A stretch of 64,000 nt of DNA, from the NCBI RefSeq assembly GCF_016894445.1, contig NZ_CP056775.1:3660001-3724000 (forward strand), given 5' to 3'. Positions 15,661 to 23,750 of this stretch are shown piece by piece. Made by a program: the position numbers and the translations under genes. The DNA comes from Dyadobacter sandarakinus. GTDB lineage: Bacteria; Bacteroidota; Bacteroidia; Cytophagales; Spirosomataceae. Every line of letters begins with the position of its first letter. The first letter of the stretch is position 1. The notes beneath the pieces are model-generated. The model worked only from the letters and a program-made list of their open reading frames with translations. It ran no database searches and was not told the origin of the DNA.

Positions 15661-15684
15661 TAAAGAAAACATTTGATAAAAAAC

Positions 15685-16365
15685 ATGACCAGATTTGTAC
15701 TTAAATGCATTCAGATTGCGGTAATCGCACTTCCTCTCCTTGCGATGCGGCAGGATAAACCATTGAAGGTGATCTTCTTCGGCGACTCAATCACCCAGGC
15801 GGGCGTAAGTCCGACGGGCTACATCACCAAAGTAGGCGAAATGCTGAAAGCCAAAGGAAAAGACGTCGATTATGAACTTGCCGGTGCCGGAATCGGTGGA
15901 AACAAAGTGTATGACCTGTACCTCAGGCTTGAAGACGATGTACTGTCTAAAAAGCCTGACGTGGTATTCATCTATGTGGGAATCAACGACGTATGGCACA
16001 AATCGTCCTATGGTACCGGAACAGATCCCGACAAATACGTGAGATTTTACGAAGCACTGATCCGGAAAATGAAGGCGCAGAACATCCGCGTAATCGTATG
16101 TACGCCCACGGTGATCGGCGAGCGCAACGATAATTCCAATCCGCAGGATGGCGACCTCAACCTGTACAGCAACCTCATCCGTGAAATTGCCACCAAAAAC
16201 AACCTGCAACTCCTCGACCTTCGCAAGCAGTTTCAGGATTATCTACTAAAAAACAACCCCCAGAATGTCGAAAAAGGCATTCTCACCAGCGACCGGGTGC
16301 ATTTGACGGAGGAGGGGAATAAGTTTTTGGCGGAACGGATGTTGGAGGCTTTGGAGCAGAAGTAG
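15685..16365 (+). CDS. SGNH/GDSL-type esterase or hydrolase, exported
   Basis: A 226-residue protein with an N-terminal hydrophobic signal (FVLKCIQIAVIALPLLA). It shows the SGNH blocks in order: I 'IFFGDSITQAG' (catalytic Ser), II 'GAGIGGNKVYDLYLRLEDDV' (Gly), III 'VFIYVGINDVWH' (Asn) and V 'DRVHLTEEGNKFLAERM' (Asp and His). Likely an acyl-ester or carbohydrate-ester hydrolase in the periplasm. ATG 15685 is preferred over the upstream TTG at 15673. Not obviously linked to the mod genes. Confidence 0.88.
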   Translation: MTRFVLKCIQIAVIALPLLAMRQDKPLKVIFFGDSITQAGVSPTGYITKVGEMLKAKGKDVDYELAGAGIGGNKVYDLYLRLEDDVLSKKPDVVFIYVGINDVWHKSSYGTGTDPDKYVRFYEALIRKMKAQNIRVIVCTPTVIGERNDNSNPQDGDLNLYSNLIREIATKNNLQLLDLRKQFQDYLLKNNPQNVEKGILTSDRVHLTEEGNKFLAERMLEALEQK

Positions 16366-16383
16366 GGGTGGTACCCTTACCTC

Positions 16384-16478
16384 TGTCACCCTGAGCGGAG
16401 TCGAAGGGCCGATGCGGCAGGTGAACAGTACGTCACGGCGACCTCGTGCTTCGACTGCGCTCAGCATGACAAAGGTTG
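16384..16478. repeat. Interspersed palindromic repeat, family A, copy 1
   Basis: Left arm TGTCACCCTGAGCGGAGTCG with AAGGGC, a ~40-base centre containing GATGCGGCAGGT, and a right arm CTTCGACTGCGCTCAGCATG ACAAAGG that is the inverted, slightly diverged counterpart. Together they can form a hairpin with ~25-base arms. Same family as copies at 16529, 16699, 31858 and 47550. Confidence 0.85.
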
Positions 16479-16528
16479 GTTGGTCAAAAGTACTTTATTG
16501 CGACAGCGGCAGTTACCTACTCACTCCT

Positions 16529-16622
16529 CTGTCACCCTGAGCGGAGTCGAAGGGCCGATGCGGCAGGTAAAGCGGCGTTACGGCGACTTAGTGCTTCGAC
16601 TCCGCTCAGCACGACAAAGGTT
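16529..16622. repeat. Interspersed palindromic repeat, family A, copy 2
   Basis: Near-identical arms and centre (GATGCGGCAGGTAAAG) to copy 1, 51 bases further on. The right arm ends CAGCACGACAAAGG. Confidence 0.85.
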
Positions 16623-16698
16623 GGTTGCCCAAGCATGACAAAGGTTGAAGGGCCAAAAGTGCTTTTTGGCAACAGAATCAATTGCTTACCACTTTTGT

Positions 16699-16809
16699 TT
16701 TTGTCACCCTAAGCGGACCGGGCCGCCGGGCGGTCGAAGGGCGAATGCGGCCACTAAAAAGTGCTTCATGGCGACCTCGTGCTTCGACTGCGCTCAGCAT
16801 GACAAAGGT
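16699..16809. repeat. Interspersed palindromic repeat, family A, copy 3
   Basis: Same arms, but the left arm is interrupted by a GC-rich insertion (CCGGGCCGCCGGGC) after AAGCGGA. Centre contains GAATGCGGCCACTAAAAAG. Confidence 0.8.
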
Positions 16810-16996
16810 TAAATATCCAAACATGACAAAGGTTGAACGCTAAAAGTGGTTTATGGCGACAAGCATGAGCTACACACCTCTATTAACTGTTAGTGTTCTT
16901 TTGGCTTCAAAATATAGACCTAACGAAATTGTAAGCATTAAACCGGAAGACTCTGATAAGTTGAAAAGGTAATTTTCCTGTAAATAGTAAAAAGAC
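16810..16996. other. Non-coding spacer
   Basis: Contains loose partial copies of the family A end (ACATGACAAAGGTTG at ~16821) and a 35-codon open frame at 16866-16973 with no recognisable domain. I see no convincing gene here; the AT content is higher than in flanking genes. Confidence 0.4.
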
Positions 16997-17030
16997 AAAG
17001 CCTTCTGCATCTATTGATTCAGAAGGCTTT
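16997..17030 (-). terminator. Terminator downstream of the nucleotidyltransferase gene
   Basis: AAAGCCTTCTG (16997-17007) pairs perfectly with CAGAAGGCTTT (17020-17030) around a 12-base loop. The flanking A and T runs allow termination in either direction; the gene ending at 17048 on the minus strand is the nearest. Confidence 0.8.
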
Positions 17031-17047
17031 TAATTTATAATATCAAA

Positions 17048-17944
17048 CTACCACAACTTCCCCGGGTACTCCCCACTCTCATGCAGTGCATTCAGTGACG
17101 CCTGCACTTTTGGCTTATCCTCTGGGTAAGTCACTCCAAACCAATCCGATGAACTGCGAAATACGCGGCAGTCGCCCAGGCCGCTTTTGATGATGTGCGT
17201 CATCACGGTCGGGATATAGAATTCGGCTTTGGGAGTGTTGATATTTTCTCTTGCGTATGTTTTGAACAACTCTGCGGTGATCGGGAACATCGATGGCTTG
17301 AAACCCCAGAAGTTCATAGAAACCGGTGTTTCAGGCGCAAGTGGTGTACGCTGACCGTCTTCTTCAAAATAGATCACTCCGTTTTCTTCAAAAATCTTGG
17401 TACGCTCCACGACCGATTCCAGGTTATGGTCTTCGCGCTCCACGCAAATGCCGCGCGAAACCGTACCGTTTTCAGACAAAGTACGTTTTAGCTCGTACCC
17501 GATCATCGCATGCTGATTATCATTCTGGTCGGTCTGCAGAAACTGCGACATGGTTGCAAAGGCATCTGCCCCGTAAAAATCGTCTGCATTGATCACCGCA
17601 AAAGGCGTCTCCGTATGTTTCCAGGCGCAAAGTGTGGCATGGCCGGTACCCCAGGGCTTCGTACGCTCAACCGTCCCCAGATCTTCGGGCACATAGGACT
17701 GAATACCCTGAATTGCAAAATCAAAATCAATCTTACCGGTCAGTTTCGGCGCAAAAATCGCTTCCGCACTTTCCCTGATTTCTTCTCTGACAATAAAAAC
17801 CACTTTGCCGAACCCGCTGCGGATGGCATCGTAGAGGGAATAATCGATGATCGTTTCACCATGCGGCCCGAACTGGTCGAGCTGCTTAATACCGCCGTAG
17901 CGGCTGCCTATGCCGGCTGCTAAAATTAAAAGCGTTGGTTTCAT
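17048..17944 (-). CDS. Sugar-phosphate nucleotidyltransferase family protein
   Basis: A 298-residue protein with the nucleotidyltransferase N-terminal signature 'LLILAAGIGSRYGGIKQLDQFGPHGETIIDYSLYDA' (G-x-G-S-R and the following Lys), then 'IQSYVPEDLGTVERTKPWGTGHA' and the metal-site 'FAVINADDFYGADAF'. It would transfer a nucleotidyl group to a sugar phosphate; which sugar and nucleotide are unknown. The frame is open to 18040, but ATG 17944 is right because the extra 32 residues precede the first beta strand of the Rossmann fold. Confidence 0.82.
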   Translation of the reverse strand: MKPTLLILAAGIGSRYGGIKQLDQFGPHGETIIDYSLYDAIRSGFGKVVFIVREEIRESAEAIFAPKLTGKIDFDFAIQGIQSYVPEDLGTVERTKPWGTGHATLCAWKHTETPFAVINADDFYGADAFATMSQFLQTDQNDNQHAMIGYELKRTLSENGTVSRGICVEREDHNLESVVERTKIFEENGVIYFEEDGQRTPLAPETPVSMNFWGFKPSMFPITAELFKTYARENINTPKAEFYIPTVMTHIIKSGLGDCRVFRSSSDWFGVTYPEDKPKVQASLNALHESGEYPGKLW

Positions 17945-18066
17945 GGAAAATGTTAGGGTATCCTGGCCTGTAAAGTAATGCGCAGGATTCCGGTGATTTA
18001 AGTAATTTCTGGTATAAAAATCTGTATTATCCGGTGGCAAAGTAAAACCATCTGTTACGATAAAAA

Positions 18067-18095
18067 AAACGCGCTCCCTTTTTAGGAACGCGTTT
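18067..18095 (-). terminator. Terminator of the Fe-S carrier gene
   Basis: AAACGCGCTCC (18067-18077) pairs with GGAACGCGTTT (18085-18095) with one mismatch. Read on the minus strand it is followed by a T run (complement of the A run at 18062-18069). Confidence 0.75.
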
Positions 18096-18121
18096 CTTAA
18101 AATAAAATATGCCGGCTAAAC

Positions 18122-18448
18122 CTACACCGCAAAGCTCTCACCGCATCCGCAGGTACGGGTTGCATTGGGGTTGATAAACTGAAAACCTTTACCATTAAGC
18201 CCATCCGTGAAGTCGAGCGTGGTACCGGCGAGGTAGAGCAGGCTTTTCCTGTCTACAATAATTTTTACGCCTTTATCTTCAAAGATCATGTCGTTAGGCT
18301 TGGAATCGGAATTGAATTCAAGGTTGTAGGTCAACCCGGAACAACCACCTCCCAAAACCCCTACCCTGATCTGAAAGTCATCTACAAATCCGTCTGCCTG
18401 GCGGAGCTCTACGATTTTATTTTTGGCGGAGTCACTAACTGTTACCAT
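18122..18448 (-). CDS. A-type iron-sulfur cluster carrier (IscA/SufA/ErpA family)
   Basis: A 108-residue HesB-like protein. The three cluster-ligand cysteines are present: one in 'GVLGGGCSGLTYNLEF' and two in the C-terminal 'NATRTCGCGESF'. A-type carriers deliver Fe-S clusters to apoproteins in the cytoplasm. Length and motif spacing are normal. Stands alone between its terminator and thrB, so which member of the family it is cannot be said. Confidence 0.92.
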   Translation of the reverse strand: MVTVSDSAKNKIVELRQADGFVDDFQIRVGVLGGGCSGLTYNLEFNSDSKPNDMIFEDKGVKIIVDRKSLLYLAGTTLDFTDGLNGKGFQFINPNATRTCGCGESFAV

Positions 18449-18531
18449 GATCTTCTTACTTGTTTATACTTTTTCATAAACGCCCCGCAGGTGCCAGAAA
18501 GTTCACGCCTGGGGGCAAATTGCATTGCCTT

Positions 18532-19467
18532 TTAATGCTCCAATATCTTGGCGCCCCCTTTGTTAATGCCTGAGATATGCAGGGCCGAGTCAATCCCCGC
18601 TTCGGCAAACCTGGCCTGCATGGCTTGTCCGGCGGCGATCGCATTGTCCCTGCCCCGGCTTAATGCAAACATCGATGGTCCCGAACCCGAAATGCTGCAA
18701 CCCAATGCACCGTTTGAGATCGCAGCAGTCTTCACTTCCTTGAACTCGGGAATCAGAATGGAGCGTACGGGCTCAATGATCACATCCACCATGGAGCGGC
18801 TAATCAGATCGTAATCGGCTTTCATCAGTCCGGCTACCAGCCCGGCCACATTGCCCATCTGCGCAATGGTATTTTTGAGCGAAACCTCATTGCGAAGAAT
18901 GTAGCGTGCATCTTTGGTATTAATCTCAATATCAGGATGTACCAGCGTACAGTACAGATCGTCGGGCACCGGAATGGTGAAAATATCGAGCGGATGGTAA
19001 CTGCGGATCACCACAAACCCCCCCAGCAAGGAAGGCCCCACGTTATCGGCATGCGCCGAGCCGGATGCAATGCGCTCGCCTTCCATCGCAAAAGGCAGGA
19101 GTTCCTGGCGCGTAAGCGGGTTACCCAGCAGCTCGTTCATAGCCACTACGCCGGCTACAGCGCTGGCGGCACTGGATCCCATTCCGCTGCCCAAGGGCAT
19201 ATTTTTATGTAAAATGACTTCGTAACCGAAGTCTTTAATGTCCAGATGTTTAAGCAAATGCAACATTACGCCCGTCACGGAGTTTTTCTCCGGATTTCGT
19301 GGGAGCCGGCCTTCGTCACCAGTAATGTTGGTAATCACAATGCCCGGCTCGTCGCGCCTGCGCAGTTCCACCACATCCCCGGGCTCTTCAATTGCAAAAC
19401 CAAAAATATCGAAGCCGCAGGCTACATTAGCCACGGTTGCAGGCGCAAAAGCTTTTATTGAATTCAC
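18532..19467 (-). CDS. thrB: Homoserine kinase
   Basis: A 311-residue GHMP kinase that phosphorylates homoserine in threonine synthesis. Opens with 'NSIKAFAPATVANVACGFDIFGFAI'; the ATP-binding loop is 'NMPLGSGMGSSAASAVAGVVAMNEL'; the C-terminal GHMP motif is 'GALGCSISGSGPSMFAL'. I chose GTG 19467 because family members begin a few residues before this 'IKAFAPAT' strand, and because it overlaps the stop of the upstream HEPN gene in a GTGA. The frame is open to an ATG at 19509. No threonine synthase follows. Confidence 0.9.
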   Translation of the reverse strand: MNSIKAFAPATVANVACGFDIFGFAIEEPGDVVELRRRDEPGIVITNITGDEGRLPRNPEKNSVTGVMLHLLKHLDIKDFGYEVILHKNMPLGSGMGSSAASAVAGVVAMNELLGNPLTRQELLPFAMEGERIASGSAHADNVGPSLLGGFVVIRSYHPLDIFTIPVPDDLYCTLVHPDIEINTKDARYILRNEVSLKNTIAQMGNVAGLVAGLMKADYDLISRSMVDVIIEPVRSILIPEFKEVKTAAISNGALGCSISGSGPSMFALSRGRDNAIAAGQAMQARFAEAGIDSALHISGINKGGAKILEH

Positions 19468-19856
19468 TGTAAATGGTTGTTGGCTATCAAATATTGAACG
19501 GTAGCACAAAAAAAGATTTCTGCATTTGCAAATGCCTCCATCGCATCTGCCTTTTCCATTTTGGCATAACTATAATCAGCTTGCTGACTTTTCTTGAATG
19601 TTTTCTTCAAAATTGCTCCCAGATCCCCACTCATTTCACCAGTGAAAACTAGTTTTTTATTAAAAGCATTGTGCGCTTTTCCATACGCTCTGGTTTGTAT
19701 ACTTTTTGTAAAAAGCAGCGCCTGCACACTGTGAAACATCGAATAATATGACCGGTTTATGGCAAAATCATATCGATCCCTTTCCAGTGCGTTCTGCGCA
19801 TCCGTCAAAAATCTTAGTGACTTTGCTAAGATGTCTCGTACTCCGACTTTTTTCAT
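19464..19856 (-). CDS. HEPN-domain protein
   Basis: A 130-residue all-helical protein of the HEPN superfamily. The signature R-x6-H is present in 'FAINRSYYSMFHSVQALLF' (Arg then His seven residues on). Residues such as 'RAYGKAHNAF' and 'DYSYAKMEKADAMEAFANAEIFF' match the rest of the domain. HEPN proteins with this motif are often RNases and usually pair with a nucleotidyltransferase (MNT) antitoxin; none is next to it. It lies between thrA (84 bases upstream) and thrB, with its TGA overlapping the thrB GTG. Confidence 0.85.
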   Translation of the reverse strand: MKKVGVRDILAKSLRFLTDAQNALERDRYDFAINRSYYSMFHSVQALLFTKSIQTRAYGKAHNAFNKKLVFTGEMSGDLGAILKKTFKKSQQADYSYAKMEKADAMEAFANAEIFFCATVQYLIANNHLQ

Positions 19857-19940
19857 TGAGGTCCATGGATTGATTTGATAAATCGACCAAGGAACGTGAG
19901 TATTTTAAATTAATGCACTGAAATGTTGCGGCAACTGGCA

Positions 19941-22397
19941 TCACCCCAAATAGCTACTAATGCTCATAATATCCGCAAACACGCCGGATGCTGTCACCTC
20001 GGCGCCGGCGCCGGGGCCTTTGATCACCAGCGGGCGGTCTTTGTAGCGCTCCGTGGTAAAGGACACAATGTTATCGCTGCCTGAAAGTGTGTAAAAAGGA
20101 TGCTGCGGCCCTACGGTTTTCAGCTCAATACTGGCCCTGCCGTTTTCAAGCGTGGCAATGTACCTGAGCTTTTCACCCCTGGCTTCGGCCTCGGCCTGTA
20201 TTCCGGCAAAATAGCTGTCCGAAATCTCCAGTTCTGCAAAAAATGCATCCACAGTAGCTGCTGCCAGACAGTTTTCAGGCAAAATTTTCGCAATCCTGAT
20301 TTCTTCGGGTTCCAGGGGGACGCCTACTTCCCGGGCAAGGATCAGTATTTTCCGGCCGACGTCGGCTCCGCTCAGGTCATCGCGCGGGTCGGGCTCGGTA
20401 AATCCTTTGGCCTTGGCTTCGCGCACAACGTCCGCAAACCTGACACCCGGCCCGAAGTTGTTGAAAATATAGGATAGCGTGCCTGAAAGGATCGCCTCGA
20501 TTTTAAGGAACTTGTCGCCGCTGGCAATCAGTCCCTGGATGGTATTGATGATTGGCAGACCCGCCCCTACATTCGTCTCGTACAAAAATTTGACACCCCG
20601 CTGCAAAGCCGTGCGCTGCAATGAAATATACTCCGAGTAGGAGCCCGAATTGGCCACTTTATTGGGTGTCACCACCGAAATGCTCGCATCGAGGAGCACG
20701 TGGTAGTACTGTACAATGTCTTTGTCCGAAGTACAATCGATGAAAACACTGTTGGGCAGGTTGAGCTCGATAATGCGCTGTACAAATGCCGGGAGACTGG
20801 TTTTTACGCCTTCATCCATGACCCGGTCGCGCCAGCCTTCGGGCTTGATACCTTCCGGTGCCAGCAGCATTTTCTTGGTATTGGTAAGACCGGCGATATT
20901 CAGGTTAAGGAGCTTTTCCTCCCGCAGGTATCCGGCCTGGTTTCTTACCTGTTCAAGCAGGGTACCGCCAATCAGTCCCACGCCCACGATAAAAAGGTTC
21001 AGCGAGCGTGTTTCCGACTGGAAAAAGACGCCGTGAATTGCATTGAGCGCTTTGGAAAGGTCACTTTTTGCGATTACTACGGAAATGTTCAGCTCCGAAG
21101 AGCCTTGTGCCGTAGCCACCACGTTGATCCCGTTTTTACCCAAAACAGAAAACAGCTTGCCCGAAACCCCGGTGCTCTTTTTCATGCCTTCACCCACGAT
21201 CGCGATAATGGAAAGGCTTTTTTCAATGGCAATATGATCAATGTGCCCGAGCCCGATCTCCACGGCAAACTCTTTTTCAAGCACTTCGCGGGCTTTTACA
21301 GCATTTTTCGGATCAATGGAAAAACAGATCGAATGCTCTGAGGATGCCTGTGAAATGAGGATGACACTGATCGCATTGTTGGACAAAGCCGTAAACAGCC
21401 GGCCCGAAATACCGGCCACACCGATCATCCCGCTACCCTGGATATTGACCAGCACGATCTCATCAATGGACGAAATCCCCGTGATGGCGTAATCTTTTCC
21501 ATTTGCCGCTTTTTGTACAAATGTTCCCTCAAAGTTTACATTAAAGGTATTCAGTACTTTGAGTGTGATATTTTTGGCAAATGCAGGCTGCAGACTTGGC
21601 GGATAAATCACCTTTGCGCCAAAATGCGACAGTTCCATAGCTTCTGCATACGAAATGGAGGGAATCGTGAATGCATTGGCCACCTTGCGCGGATCCGCCG
21701 TCATCATCCCGTCCACATCCGTCCATATTTCGATCACCTCCGCATCAAGCGCAGCTGCGATGATGGAAGCCGTATAATCCGAGCCGCCGCGGCCAAGCGT
21801 GGTGGTGATACCTTCGGCTGTGGAGGCGATAAACCCGGTTACACATTGCAATGCAGCTGTTTTTGCAAAATGTTCAAGGATCTGGCGGTTGGTAATCTCA
21901 AAGTTGACGTCGCCCATGCCGTATGTAGCATTGGTATGAATGATCTGGCGTGCATCACAGAACTCGGCATGCACATTGCGGCTTTTCAGGATTTCCGTAA
22001 TCACCAGGGTCGACAGCCGCTCTCCAAAGCTCATGACCAGGTCGAGCGTACGTTCGGAAAGCTCTTTGATCCACGAAACACCGCGGAGAATATCTTCCAG
22101 CTCATTGAAAAGCCCCCTGACGGCTGCAAATGTGCTGCTCTGATTTTTAACAGGGATGAGGCTGCGTACTACGGCAAAGTGGCGCTCCTCAACGCCTTTC
22201 AGGAACTCGATGTACTCGGTATTGCCGGCAGCGGCCATTTTGCCAATTTCGATCAGGCGGTTCGTGACGCCGCCCATGGCTGAAAATACCACGGCGATCT
22301 GCTCACCGGACGTGAGGTTATTTTCAATAATACCGATCACCGTCCTGATGCTGTCGGCCGTTCCGACTGAGGTGCCACCAAATTTAAGAACCTTCAT
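19941..22397 (-). CDS. thrA: Bifunctional aspartate kinase / homoserine dehydrogenase
   Basis: An 818-residue bifunctional enzyme. Residues ~1-290 are aspartate kinase ('MKVLKFGGTSVGTADSIRTV', 'TTLGRGGSDYTASIIAAAL', 'EIWTDVDGMMTADPR'). Two ACT regulatory domains follow (~310-455). From ~462 is homoserine dehydrogenase with its NAD(P) loop 'LFIVGVGLIGGTLLEQV', 'VVTPNKVANSGSY' and 'GTLSYIFNNFGPGVRFADVVREAKAKGFTEPDPRDDLSGADVGRK'. Catalyses the first and third steps from aspartate to threonine, with likely feedback control through ACT. First gene of thrA-HEPN-thrB. Confidence 0.95.
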   Translation of the reverse strand: MKVLKFGGTSVGTADSIRTVIGIIENNLTSGEQIAVVFSAMGGVTNRLIEIGKMAAAGNTEYIEFLKGVEERHFAVVRSLIPVKNQSSTFAAVRGLFNELEDILRGVSWIKELSERTLDLVMSFGERLSTLVITEILKSRNVHAEFCDARQIIHTNATYGMGDVNFEITNRQILEHFAKTAALQCVTGFIASTAEGITTTLGRGGSDYTASIIAAALDAEVIEIWTDVDGMMTADPRKVANAFTIPSISYAEAMELSHFGAKVIYPPSLQPAFAKNITLKVLNTFNVNFEGTFVQKAANGKDYAITGISSIDEIVLVNIQGSGMIGVAGISGRLFTALSNNAISVILISQASSEHSICFSIDPKNAVKAREVLEKEFAVEIGLGHIDHIAIEKSLSIIAIVGEGMKKSTGVSGKLFSVLGKNGINVVATAQGSSELNISVVIAKSDLSKALNAIHGVFFQSETRSLNLFIVGVGLIGGTLLEQVRNQAGYLREEKLLNLNIAGLTNTKKMLLAPEGIKPEGWRDRVMDEGVKTSLPAFVQRIIELNLPNSVFIDCTSDKDIVQYYHVLLDASISVVTPNKVANSGSYSEYISLQRTALQRGVKFLYETNVGAGLPIINTIQGLIASGDKFLKIEAILSGTLSYIFNNFGPGVRFADVVREAKAKGFTEPDPRDDLSGADVGRKILILAREVGVPLEPEEIRIAKILPENCLAAATVDAFFAELEISDSYFAGIQAEAEARGEKLRYIATLENGRASIELKTVGPQHPFYTLSGSDNIVSFTTERYKDRPLVIKGPGAGAEVTASGVFADIMSISSYLG

Positions 22398-22456
22398 TGA
22401 AGCTATATTCGAATGCTGTACAGGGAGGATTTTAAGTCCTTCTTTTTTAATGGTTG

Positions 22457-22464
22457 CAAATATA
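22457..22464 (-). promoter_or_regulatory. Candidate -7 box of the thr operon
   Basis: On the minus strand this reads TATATTTG, a perfect TAnnTTTG, about 60 bases before the thrA ATG. The best upstream TTG is 23 bases away rather than 19, so the -33 box is uncertain. Confidence 0.4.
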
Positions 22465-22490
22465 AGGATTCAAACGCCCGGCAGTCACAA

Positions 22491-22523
22491 AAAAGGCCGG
22501 AAGAGCGATTCTCCCGGCCTTTT
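22491..22523. terminator. Bidirectional hairpin terminator
   Basis: AAAAGGCCGG (22491-22500) pairs with CCGGCCTTTT (22514-22523), with inner AGA/TCT pairing. It ends the beta-barrel gene on the minus strand, just before the thr operon promoter. Confidence 0.85.
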
Positions 22524-22539
22524 ACCCGATATATTTATG

Positions 22540-23280
22540 TCAGAATGCGATGCCGAGCCCTGCGCCTACGTTCACCACGCCGATAAAGCGCTTCTCATTA
22601 ATCCGCTCAGAAAGATCATAACTTCCTCTGACAGCCTTTATGGCAACATCTTTCAACTCCGCCTCAGCCCCGATCACATCGCCGGTCAACTGAAAAAACA
22701 GGCTGCCTGCAAGCGGTAAACGCAGGCTCATGCCTCCTGCAATACCAAATGCGCTGGTTGAAACCGGCCGCAAATCGACATGAATCGGTGCGCCGCCGGT
22801 TTCCGAGTTACCTACCAGGCTTACCGCAGGCGTTTCGGCCCAGACTTTGCCCGCCTGCGCATGCAGTTCCAGCTGCACGCGGTTCATATTGATATACAGG
22901 GCAGGGCCCACCAGGACGGCGTCCAAAGTCCACCGCGATACACTGCTTTCCCAGTTATATTGTTCGCCCAGGATTTTGGCATACTTTGAAGCTTTGTCCA
23001 CAATCGGCTGCGAGTTGGTTTTGTTCCTGTTCATGCTCCCTGATGCCCGCAAACCCAGCCAGCGTGCAATCCGGAAGTCATAATTAACCTGCCCATAGTA
23101 ACCCGAGCCGGCTATACCGGCAAAAGGATCATCAAGTTTTTCCCGGGCCATTTCGCCTACCGGCAGGCTGTAACCTCCTGTCACGGAAAAAAAGTTGCGG
23201 GTATTCTGTGCCTCTGCGGAAATGCAGGCAAATAAGAAAAGTACAAGTAACGAAATGGAACGTAGGGATGTGAGTTTCAT
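22540..23280 (-). CDS. Putative outer-membrane beta-barrel protein
   Basis: A 246-residue protein with a clear signal peptide (SISLLVLFLFACISAEAQ). The remainder alternates polar and hydrophobic residues in strands typical of a small barrel ('FFSVTGGYSLPVG', 'YGQVNYDFRIARWLGLRASGSM', 'GPALYINMNRVQLELHAQAGK', 'AFGIAGGMSLRLPL', 'VGAGLGIAF') and ends in an aromatic residue, as outer-membrane barrels do. No specific family was recognised. Confidence 0.7.
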   Translation of the reverse strand: MKLTSLRSISLLVLFLFACISAEAQNTRNFFSVTGGYSLPVGEMAREKLDDPFAGIAGSGYYGQVNYDFRIARWLGLRASGSMNRNKTNSQPIVDKASKYAKILGEQYNWESSVSRWTLDAVLVGPALYINMNRVQLELHAQAGKVWAETPAVSLVGNSETGGAPIHVDLRPVSTSAFGIAGGMSLRLPLAGSLFFQLTGDVIGAEAELKDVAIKAVRGSYDLSERINEKRFIGVVNVGAGLGIAF

Positions 23281-23494
23281 GATTCTGGCCTAATAACAGC
23301 GCTCAGCAGATTTCGCCGAACAACATTTCATCAAAGGTAACATGAATCTTACCCGGTTTATTACATTTTCGGCCACGTACTTGATTTGGGGAAATTTTAT
23401 CAACACAATGTTATACGAACACCGGCAGGAACCGGCTTTTGGGTTTGGTATAAAAATGGTAGTACTCTTTTCTGAAACTAAATCACTGAACCAA

Positions 23495-23749
23495 ATGAAT
23501 AGGGAAGAAACAGATCACGAAGCCAGAGCGACCAAAAACATAGGCAATGTCTGGAAATGGATTCTAGGAGTCGGAATTGTCCTTTCACTTGTTGCCTGGC
23601 TCGGCGGATTTTTCAACCATGATGAAAGGTTCCGTCAGTCAGAAACACCATCTGAAAGTGCGGCAGGAGTAGCTGACTCCAGTGCATCGGATACTATTAT
23701 GGAACTACATACAGACTCCACCATGGAGCACGTGCGCGGCACTGAGTAA
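23495..23749 (+). CDS. Small single-pass membrane protein of unknown function
   Basis: An 84-residue protein: charged N terminus (MNREETDHEARATKN), one membrane segment (WKWILGVGIVLSLVAWLGGFF), then a Ser/Thr/acidic tail. The frame is open to 23342, but ATG 23495 gives a compact protein with sensible topology. No family recognised. Its stop lies one base from the stop of the convergent dehydrogenase gene. Confidence 0.5.
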   Translation: MNREETDHEARATKNIGNVWKWILGVGIVLSLVAWLGGFFNHDERFRQSETPSESAAGVADSSASDTIMELHTDSTMEHVRGTE

Positions 23750-23750
23750 T

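Noticed and set aside
16866..16973. 35-codon open frame between family A repeats and the terminator
   Set aside because: Short, no domain, no clear promoter or start signal; coincidental or a decayed fragment.
20700..22283. Long plus-strand open frames opposite thrA
   Set aside because: Antisense shadows of a strongly conserved enzyme with no family-like features.
22398..22490. Threonine or lysine leader/riboswitch ahead of thrA
   Set aside because: The leader is short, with no lysine-riboswitch features and no Thr-rich leader peptide; only a -7 box was supported.
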